Shown piece after piece: positions 56,432 to 64,000 of a stretch of 64,000 nt of DNA. The notes below the pieces were generated by a model, which was not told the DNA's origin, did not search any database, and saw only the letters and a program-made list of their open reading frames with translations. Position numbers and translations under genes: made by a program. How positions within the stretch are numbered: the stretch's first letter is position 1; each line of letters begins with the position of its first letter. The DNA lies in NCBI GenBank assembly GCA_932526585.2, contig OW052248.1, forward strand, positions 50,161,287 to 50,225,286, written 5' to 3'. The stretch is from Philonthus cognatus. Its lineage: Eukaryota; Arthropoda; Insecta; Coleoptera; Staphylinidae.

Positions 56432-56475
56432 GATTTTAAATGAAGTTCGAATATACATAAATTTGACAATATCAT

Positions 56476-56632
56476 AGTGTTTATACGCGTGGCGCATGAA
56501 GTCAAATTTCGAGTTTAGAAAAGTCCAGAAAATTTGTCTCGGGTCGCTGCGCGACCCTTGACAAAATTTCACGGGGCTTTTCTAAACTCGAAATTTTACT
56601 TCATGCTTATAGTCTGGGAGTGGAAAACACTT
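56476..56632 (-). repeat. FB palindrome, reverse, core type 1
   Basis: S end has an inserted TA (GCTTATAGTCTGGG). The following ATTTGTTGTATC...CCATGGTATGTC matches the TIR element at 61275. Confidence 0.85.
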
Positions 56633-56766
56633 GTTTAAAGCTTTAAATTAAACTTAAAAAAAAAGAGGGAATATCCGCATTTGTTGTATCAATTCCATGG
56701 TATGTCATTATTTTTATAAAATCACATTACTTTTTCCTAATTATTTTAACTTAGAGAAACGTAAAT

Positions 56767-56780
56767 ATATATATATATAT

Positions 56781-56825
<45 letters not shown>

Positions 56826-56871
56826 TATATATATTATATATATTATATATATTATATATATATATATATAT
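56767..56871. repeat. (AT)n/(TATATAT)n microsatellite
   Basis: Compound TA repeat, directly after AGAGAAACGTAAATA, where the related element at 62740 continues differently. Confidence 0.9.
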
Positions 56872-57141
56872 TCAGAGCACGGTGCTATATGTCAAATATT
56901 AAAATATCTATATTTAAAAAAATTTATTTAAGATATTTTATATATGTTTGTGTATGTTTGTATATGTTGGTTTAAGAGCATAGACTTCCATATGAAATTA
57001 TGTTAAAGTATCACGCACAAGTGCTTGCACTTCAGTGATATTCTATTTACTTGTTGTTAAAATTTAATTAGTTGTAGTTATTCTTAAGTACTGTATAAAA
57101 TTATGTTTCCGGAAATTATCAATAAATATTATTATTATACT
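56872..57141 (+). other. Possible non-LTR 3' tail
   Basis: Ends ATCAATAAATATTATTATTAT. No coding part seen. Confidence 0.3.
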
Positions 57142-58291
57142 AGAACAACTTTAATTTTGTAGTAGTCGAATTTCCGTCAAAAAATTATAATTGGTTAAAT
57201 AAAGGTACACAAAAAAATATGGTGTTATTAATTCGTTAACATGTAGAAAGTTTTCTATAGATCAGCGGACATTGAGCAGAAACAATTTTTAGATAGAATT
57301 TTATAATACTCTCCCTCGAGGTGGTTTTAGGCACTAGAGGATTAAGATTTTCTATAAGGAAATCTGATTTTGAATCGAAATCATTTATATTTTAATATAT
57401 ATGTGTTTGAGCTTGTTAAAAATACACATATAATAAACGAAAATGAAACTATGCTATTGTATAGAAAAATTTAAATGAATTTGTAATTGCCTTTTAACAT
57501 TGTAATTCTCCTGCAGCTGTAATTTAATTGTCCTCTCTTAAACGACATGGAAACGTAATAAATTCCAATTGCCACTCGTAAGCTAAACTCGAGTTATATT
57601 ATTGTTGGAGCAATTACAGAACATTTTGGAATCTTTGTTTTATTCACATCAAAGCGATACAATATATATCGATTATCACAGCTAGGACGAATCCTCAAAA
57701 AAAGATTCGAATCACGAATCCGAATCACCTAATATGATTCGAATCACGAATACTCGAAAAAAGGATCAGCAAGAGAAAAATATGATTCGAATCCTGTTTA
57801 TTCAATCATGGTTACAAATCGTTTGAAAATAAAAATAAATCAAAAATTTTTTTGCTACCATGAACATTTTTAATATTGCTACCATGTTTTATTTATTATT
57901 TATTAATAGCACAGAACATCGTTGATAACAGGCTTAATATCTGATTTCGTGTTATTCTAATTAATGATGAATGAACAGGTGTATATTGCTTCAATTGTTT
58001 TCAAACAATTCAATTGTTTCTTTAGTTGCTGGAATGAAACCATGCATAAAAAATCTTTTGAATTTAATAATAACTTGTATCAACAGAAATATGGTTTCTT
58101 TCAGAGATTTTTATGTCACAGTTTTAGACAAACATTTAAAAATCATCGGAAAGCAAACTTGCATTTGGATTGGTACGATAAGACAAAAAGATAAGTTATC
58201 TAAATTTGTTAATTCGATTAATGCTAAAATTCAATTTTTATTAAAAAATAGAAAGTATAAATGTAATTGCCAATTTTTGGTTGCAGAATAC
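57142..58291. other. No supported gene
   Basis: A GATTCGAATC-AGAATC simple repeat lies at 57700-57800. Frames at 57964-58303 are low-complexity and match nothing I recognise. Confidence 0.4.
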
Positions 58292-58554
58292 TTCAAACAT
58301 TAAAAGTGCGATTCTTTTCGTAATCTACAACAAGTTAGTCTTACAAGGACTATATCAAACACTTATTGAAATAACTACTTCCCGAGCTAATACCCCGACG
58401 GACATTGAATAATACAACAAGTGTTTGCTGTTACATACAGTAACCTACTGCAAATGTAACAATTTGGGTCAAATTATTTAGGCCATCTATAGACGCGTTT
58501 CAAGATTTATCTCTCATCAGTATAGCTTTGCCATTCCCTCTAAAAAATTTGACA
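58292..58554 (-). mobile_element. 263-bp hammerhead-bearing element, family 2, copy b
   Basis: Second copy of 24888-25150 with the same two ends and the same length. Confidence 0.7.
58481..58532 (-). ncRNA. Hammerhead ribozyme, family 2, copy b
   Basis: Same structure as 25077-25128: CTGATGA, GAAA and CGCGTC intact. Stem II has one G-U wobble in place of G-C (ATCTT). Confidence 0.82.
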
Positions 58555-58730
58555 AATTCGCAGTAATATTGAAAATATTGAGTATTTTATAAGTCGAGGA
58601 AGTACAAGTACAAAGCAAATGTAAGCTAGGAGCAAAGAATTATATCTATTGTTTCATAATATTCTGCACTCATTACAATTTTATTACACAGGAAACGATT
58701 GCAATTTAATATTAGCGACCAGATATTATT

Positions 58731-58970
58731 ATCATCTTCGAGCAATATAAAACTCGTTTCACATTTTATCTCGCATTACTGCAGAAATCCATGCCGAGTA
58801 AAAAAGCTATTATTTTGCCTGAAACTAAAAATAATTTAGTTGATTTATATAAGAAAATTATTTTTAGTTTCAATAAACTAATAGTCTTTTTATTTAGCAT
58901 AGATTTCGGCAGTAATGCAAGATAAAATGTAAAACGAGTTTTATATTGCTCGAAGATGATAATAATATCT
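58731..58970. repeat. 240-bp palindrome
   Basis: AGATATTATTATCATCTTCG...CTGCAGAAATC is mirrored with few mismatches. The loop holds a second inverted pair (GAAACTAAAAATAATTT / AAATTATTTTTAGTTTC). Possibly a MITE. Confidence 0.8.
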
Positions 58971-59105
58971 GTAGTATATGCATGTATTCAAATTTAGCAA
59001 ATAGCAAAATATCGATACGGCAAAATAACGTAATGAATACCTAATGTTTACGACTATGTTCAAGTATTCGTTTTTTTTTAAAGCGTTAATTTCGAAACTT
59101 CTAAT

Positions 59106-59230
59106 GCGTGTTTCCACTCGCTAATTAGGTATGAAGTAAAATTACGTGTTTAGAAAAAACTCAAAATCAAAATTTGCAAGCTTGTCTCAACTCAAAATGT
59201 TACTTCATACTTAATCTGGGATTAAATACA
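59106..59230. repeat. Decayed FB copy with two S-type ends
   Basis: GTATGAAGTAAAATTACGTG and GTTACTTCATACTTAATCTGGG still pair. The tip is short and the GC core lost. Confidence 0.65.
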
Positions 59231-59559
59231 ATCATTATAGAATATCAATTACTTTTTCGACATTTTCATTAATATTTTAAAACTTGGCAATTTTTTGTGA
59301 ATTTACTAAATATTCTTTGATGTTAAAAGTTTTAAAGTCGTGGATGAATTTCCACGATTTTTAATAATTTTTAAGTTTTGTGCTTGGTCTCCTCTAGTTT
59401 TCTCAATTTCGATTTAGTTTTCAAAATTTTGTCAGTTTTCTTAAAATTCCTAGATATTCTTTAATTTTAAAAATGTTGAAACTATTAATGAATTTTCAGG
59501 TTTTTCGACAATTTTTAACATTTTTGTGAATATCTTACATTTTTAGTAAATGTAAAATT

Positions 59560-59692
59560 TGACACAAGACATTGACATTTATATGCGATATTTATCAGAT
59601 ATCAGTTTACTCGTGACATGTGACATTGACAGATGACAAATGATAAATGACATTGATATTTGACACATGACAGATGCCATTGGACATAAGAA
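59560..59692 (+). repeat. Degenerate TGACA-rich repeat
   Basis: TGACATTGACAGATGACAAATG-like words repeat irregularly. Confidence 0.5.
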
Positions 59693-60404
59693 ATTGACTA
59701 ATGACATTTACAAAGATTTTTGTAATTTTTCATTATATAAACATTATGTAAATATTAATTCATAGCATCTAAGCACCACATATTTTTAACTTTACTTGAA
59801 ATCAGAAAACTATTAATGATTTCGATAGCTAACGCCATCTAATGCTTCATAGTGGCATCGTCTTGAAATAGTGAGAAATGTTCAGTAATCCTCAGCACTG
59901 GGTCGGGACCACACTGAAGAGGACCTTGAAGTCCGAAAATTGACTAATGACATTTACAAAGATTTTTGTAATTTTTCATTATATAAACATTATGTAAATA
60001 TTAATTCATAGCATCTAAGCACCACATATTTTTAACTTTACTTGAAATCAGAAAACTATTAATGATTTCGATAGCTAACGCCATCTAATGCTTCATAGTG
60101 GCATCGTCTTGAAATAGTGAGAAATGTTCAGTAATCCTCAGCACTGGGTGGGGACCACACTGAAGAGGACCTTGAAGTCCGAAAATTGACTAATGACATT
60201 TACAAAGATTTTTGTAATTTTTCATTATATAAACATTATGTAAATATTAATTCATAGCATCTAAGCACCACATATTTTTAACTTTACTTGAAATCAGAAA
60301 ACTATTAATGATTTCGATAGCTAACGCCATCTAATGCTTCATAGTGGCATCGTCTTGAAATAGTGAGAAATGTTCAGTAATCCTCAGCACTGGGTCGGGA
60401 CCAC
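59693..60404 (+). repeat. 246-bp tandem triplication carrying a truncated hammerhead
   Basis: Units start at 59693, 59939 and 60185. Each joins ~120 bp of local DNA to the family 1 ribozyme element entered at ATTAATGATTTCGATAGC. Units 1 and 2 stop right after CTGAAGA-stem II-GAAA (59914-59938), losing stem III and the cleavage site. The third keeps the real 3' end (CGCGTCTGTGGG at 60406) but lacks the 25 nt of core. Confidence 0.82.
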
Positions 60405-60449
60405 ACGCGTCTGTGGGTACCTGGTGCCGGAACACAAATTCAATTTTGA

Positions 60450-60530
60450 AATCAGTAGTTTATACGCGTGGCGCATGAAGTAAAATTTTGAGTTTAGAAA
60501 AGCCTGAAAATTTGGTTTGGCGTAGCGAAA
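60450..60530 (-). repeat. FB left half (J end)
   Basis: AGTAGTTTATACGCGTGGCG to GGTTTGGCGTAGCG; the right half is absent. It was the target of the ribozyme insertion (GAAATCAG flanks it at 60049 and 60448). Confidence 0.75.
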
Positions 60531-60601
60531 TATTGTGAAGTTTACAATATGTTACTAAGGCAGTATGCTAAGGATGTATATTTTGAACCTTACTTAAAAC
60601 C

Positions 60602-60764
60602 AGTGCTTTATACGCGCGGCGCATAAAGTCAAATTTCGAGTTTAGAGAAGATTGAAAATTTGGTTTGGTCGCTTAGCTTCGCTTCAGTACGCGACCAAAA
60701 CTTTGCAGGTTTTTTTAAACTCAACATTCCACTTAATGCTTAGTCTAAGATTGGAAAACACTTG
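60602..60764 (-). repeat. FB palindrome, reverse, core type 4, decayed
   Basis: Tip GGTCGCTTAGCTTCGCTTCAG...GCGACC; arms with several mismatches. Confidence 0.75.
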
Positions 60765-61400
60765 TTTAAAATTTCAAATTAAAAGCCTTTGAAAAAGGTC
60801 TGAAAATGTACAATACATATGTATATGTAATTTTACATACCGGGTGTTGACTTGACGGACGCAACATAGGAAATCCCATGTAAATTTTGAAATGTTCAAA
60901 TTTTCGCTCCCTTGTCTATTTTAGAAACAAAATGTATTTACCTTTTTTGTAGCGGGAAAAATTCTGAATTTATTCGCGTTAACGTTTGTCACTTTACGTT
61001 TCTCTAAGTTAAAATAATTAGGAAAAAGTAATGTGATTTTATAAAAATAATGATATGCCATGGAATTGAAACAAAAATTGCGGATGTCAAAATGGCAAAA
61101 GATATCGCACTCACTCTATTAAAATAAATGTTTTCGAAATGATTTACACTATAGAAAAAAAATCCTTCTAATAAAGTGGTATTATACAGACCACAGTTAT
61201 CACGATGTTTGCGTTATGTTTTTTTGTCGTTAATTAAGTAACAGCAATATCTTGTGCTATTTTGACATCCGCAATTGTTGTATCAATTCCATGGTATGTC
61301 ATAATTTTTATAAAATCACATTACTTTTTCTTAATTATTTTAGCTGTAAATTTTCTGACAATCATTGATTTATAAAAGAGTTCAATTTGAAGCTTTAAAC

Positions 61401-61556
61401 GAGTGTTTTCCACTCCCAGACTAAGCATGAAATAACATTTCTAGTTTAAAAAAGCTCCGTGAAAATTTGTCGAGGGTCGCGCAGCGACCCGAGACAAATT
61501 TTCTGGGCTTTTCTAAACTCGAAATTTTACTTCATGTGCCACGCTTGTAAAACACA
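61401..61556 (+). repeat. FB palindrome, forward, core type 1
   Basis: S arm mutated (ATGAAATAACATTTCTAG); J end GTGCCACGCTTGTAAAACAC. Confidence 0.85.
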
Positions 61557-61600
61557 GATTTTAAGTGAAGTTCGAATATACATAAATTTGACAATATTAT

Positions 61601-61757
61601 AGTGTTTAATACGCGTGGCGCATGAAGTCAAATTTCGAATTTAGAAAAGCCCAGAAAATTTGTCTCGGGTCGCTGCGCGACCCTCGAGAATTTTTCACGG
61701 GGCTTTTCTAAACTCGAAATTTTACTTCATGCTTAGTCTGGGAGTGGAAAACACTTG
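61601..61757 (-). repeat. FB palindrome, reverse, core type 1
   Basis: GTCTCGGG / CCCTCGAG; J end GTGTTTAATACGCG. Confidence 0.85.
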
Positions 61758-61929
61758 TTAAAAGCTTTATATTGAACTTAAAAAAATCAGGGAATATCCG
61801 CAATTGTTGTATCAATTCCATGGTATGTCATTATTTATATAAAATCACATTACTTTTTCTTAATTATTTTAGCTGTAAATTTTCTGACATTTGTTGATTT
61901 TCAAAAGAGTTCAATTTGAAGCTTTAAAT

Positions 61930-62085
61930 GAGTGTTTTTCACTCCCAGACTAAGCATGAAGTAAAATTTCGAGTTTAGAAAAGCCCCGTGAAAATTTGTC
62001 GAGGCCCGCGCAGCGGGCCGAGACAAATTTTCTGGGCTTTTCTAAACTCGAAATTTTACTTCATGCGCCACGCGTGTAAAACACA
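61930..62085 (+). repeat. FB palindrome, forward, covarying core
   Basis: Tip GGCCCGCGCAGCGGGCC instead of GGGTCGCGCAGCGACCC: two substitutions on one arm are matched by complementary changes on the other. Confidence 0.9.
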
Positions 62086-62129
62086 GGTTTTAAGTGAAGT
62101 TCGAATATACATAAATTTGACAATACTAT

Positions 62130-62285
62130 AGTGTTTAATACGCGTGGCGCATGAAGTCAAATTTCGAATTTAGAAAAGCCCAGAAAATTTGTCTCGGGTC
62201 GCTGCGCGACCCTCGACAATTTTTCACGTGGCTTTTCTAAACTCGAAATTTTACTTCATGCTTAGTCTGGGAGTGGAAAACACTT
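62130..62285 (-). repeat. FB palindrome, reverse, core type 1
   Basis: GTCTCGGG / CCCTCGAC; CACGTGGC in the right arm. Confidence 0.88.
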
Positions 62286-62454
62286 GTTTAAAGCTTTATA
62301 TTGAACTTAAAAAAACAGGAAATATCCGCAATTGTTGTATCGATTCTATGGTATGTCATTATTTGTATAAAATCACATTACTTTTTCTTAATTATTTTAG
62401 CTGTAAATTTTCTGACGTTTGTTGATTTTCAGATTTCAATTTAAAGCTTTAAAT

Positions 62455-62610
62455 GAGTGTTTTTCACTCCCAGACTAAGCATGAAGTAAAATTTCGAGTT
62501 TAGAAAAGCCCCGTGAAAATTTGTCGAGGGTCGCGTAGCGACCCGAGACAAATTTTCTGGGCTTTTCTAAACTCGAAATTTTACTTCATGCGCCACGCGT
62601 ATAAAACACA
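62455..62610 (+). repeat. FB palindrome, forward, core type 1
   Basis: Tip GGGTCGCGTAGCGACCC (GCGTAGCG apex, as in type 3). Confidence 0.88.
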
Positions 62611-62655
62611 GATTTTAAGTGAAGTTTGAATATACATAAATTTGACAATATTATA

Positions 62656-62715
62656 GTGTTTTATACGCGTCGTGCATGAAGTAAAATTTCGAGTTTAGAA
62701 AAGCCCAGAAAATTA
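62656..62715 (-). repeat. FB left half, cut at the element's right TIR
   Basis: AGTGTTTTATACGCGTCGTG to AAAAGCCCAGAAAAT, then directly TIR-side sequence TTTTTCTCAATTATTTT. Confidence 0.8.
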
Positions 62716-62895
62716 ATTTTTCTCAATTATTTTAACTTAGAGAAACGTAAAGTGTTAAGTGTGAACATTTATAAATTTAGAATATTTCCCTCTACGAAAA
62801 AGTGAAATACATTTTGTCTCTAAAACCCAAAATTTGAACACTTTAAAATTAACATGCGATTTCCTGTGTTGCGTCCGCCAAGTCAACACCCGGTA

Positions 62896-63896
62896 TAAAA
62901 ATTATGCACATCTATACAAAAGTCAAAGTTTATAATTATTCCTCAAATCCTACAACCTCACAGGAATTGTACATTATTTCTAGAAAAATGTTTATATAAA
63001 TGACTCTATAAAATGTTCTTGATTACATTTAATAGTGCCAAGCACGCAACTATATCAACTTTTCCAGAAAATAATTTACAAACGTACCTTTCTAGTATAC
63101 ATACACTGAATTGCTAAATATTTCCGAGTATTTAATAAAAATCGAACTGGTCGCAAAAAGGGAACGATTGCACATTCGTCAAGATGAAGCAGATGGAAAA
63201 ACCTCCATTCCGAACGTGCTTCGCCTTATGAAAACTATTTATTGAGGTCTTGCATACGCACCCTCAAACTCACATCTGAAACCCGCCCCCGCACTTCAGC
63301 CTGAAGGGGTGGTTTTATGGAGTCTTTTATATGCCACCGAGCGGTTCGCCCCCACATTCCTCGGGAAATAATTATTTTACCGGGTGCTTTCGTGGATTCG
63401 ATAATTGGATTTTATTCAAGAATCTCTTGAAATCATGGAGATATTTGTACCTTATTGTTTTTCTGCAATATTTTGTTTAATTGAAATACCTTGGCTATTA
63501 AATTAATTAACAGAAATTCATATCAACGTTGATATTGCACTATTTACATACAAATCAAATTCTGAAAACAAGCTCGGTTTTACGTTTTGCTGGAATTGTG
63601 TTTAGCATTCGAAATGATTCGCCGTTTTGTGGATTTGCATAAACATGGTATTTTCCATTACGCATAATATTCAATTCGATAACACCGATATTAGGGTTTT
63701 TGACATCAATGTTGCACACAGACAGAAACGATGTACATAGGTACTTCTTTATCGATCAACAATGTTAGATTGTATTACATTTTAATTTGTTTTTGGTTTG
63801 TTTGGCATAGGTATTACCATTCAGCCACTAACGTTGATTTATAATATCTATATTAACATATATTTCGACTAATTTGGACGTCACAACACATTCACA
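62896..63896. other. Unique-looking DNA, no supported gene
   Basis: 63180-63400 is less A+T-rich (ACCCGCCCCCGCACTTCAGC) and free of the window's repeats. It has no long frame. It may be host non-coding sequence. Confidence 0.4.
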
Positions 63897-64000
63897 CACA
63901 TCCATGGAACCGGAGACGAGTATTTTTCGTTAGAAAAATTACTCGACTCCGCTGGGAATCGAACCCAGATCACCTCCGTGTCCGGTTGGCGAAACCGGCG
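63897..64000 (-). tRNA. tRNA-like sequence, probably a SINE head, cut by the window end
   Basis: On the minus strand CTGGGTTCGATTCCCAG is a perfect T-arm with the B-box GGTTCGATTCC, followed by GCGGAGTCGAG. The 3' neighbour folds into a hairpin (GAGTAATTTTTC / GAAAAATACTC) instead of ending like a tRNA gene. The 5' half lies beyond 64000, so anticodon and A-box cannot be judged. A tRNA-derived SINE is more likely than a real tRNA. Confidence 0.5.

Larger units (their letters stand above)
60840..62893. mobile_element. TIR element, 2,054 bp, holding alternating FB palindromes
   Basis: Ends CCGGGTGTTGACTTGACGG / CCGCCAAGTCAACACCCGG are flanked by TA (60838-60839, 62894-62895). The first 36 bp differ at two positions, and weaker similarity runs inward ~190 bp to CGTTTCTCTAAGTTAAAATA. 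Inside lie forward/reverse FB pairs at a ~527-bp period. No transposase. 55560-56760 is a related, end-less copy. Confidence 0.82.

Noticed and set aside
57964..58303. Overlapping ~76- and 110-codon frames as a gene
   Set aside because: No recognisable domain, low-complexity composition and overlap with the start of a ribozyme element.
63897..64000. Functional tRNA gene
   Set aside because: Only the T-arm half is visible, the 3' side continues into a hairpin rather than a terminator, and the anticodon lies outside the window.

Overview
The window looks like repeat-rich nuclear DNA of an insect. It is strongly A+T-rich, has TTAGG-like dispersed motifs, and carries mariner and Jockey-type elements, a Penelope-like element and many TA-flanked miniature elements. 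The species cannot be named from the sequence. I see no convincing host protein-coding gene. Every protein-like stretch I can support is transposon-derived, and most are broken.

Layout. 1-3.9 kb: A+T-rich DNA, one foldback palindrome, a 16-base G tract and direct repeats. 3.87-8.45 kb: an almost complete Jockey-type non-LTR retrotransposon on the minus strand with a 12-bp target duplication; ORF1 is open and ORF2 carries two frameshifts. 9-13.8 kb: a nested locus. An older 5'-truncated Jockey copy holds a hammerhead-ribozyme dimer with a 12-bp duplication and, further on, a 2.1-kb TIR element full of foldback palindromes. 14-25 kb: miniature inverted-repeat elements, a DD34D mariner with two in-frame stops, and more palindromes. 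25-31 kb: palindromes in mirrored order and a 769-bp tandem duplication. 31.3-32.3 kb: the 3' part of a Penelope-like element (reverse transcriptase plus GIY-YIG). 33-43 kb: fragments of non-LTR elements, a 1.24-kb TIR element and an almost exact 1,138-bp tandem duplication. 43.2-48.4 kb: a tandem array of a ~670-bp composite unit (foldback palindrome plus hairpin satellite), split by a DD41D element with ~470-bp TIRs. 48.4-60 kb: MITEs, microsatellites, relics and further ribozyme copies. 60.8-62.9 kb: a 2.05-kb TIR element packed with alternating palindromes. The last ~100 bp is a tRNA-like (SINE-like) sequence.

Two themes stand out. First, hammerhead ribozymes occur as at least two unrelated families. 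One is a tandem dimer of a ~283-nt monomer with intact catalytic core and target duplication, which is what a retrozyme or Penelope-type retrotransposed RNA circle would leave. Second, about 40 copies of one ~160-bp foldback palindrome occur. Its outer arms are nearly constant, the core at its tip is swapped between copies, and the two arms change together, so arm-to-arm copying is likely.

All coordinates were read by eye. Repeat boundaries may be off by a few bases.
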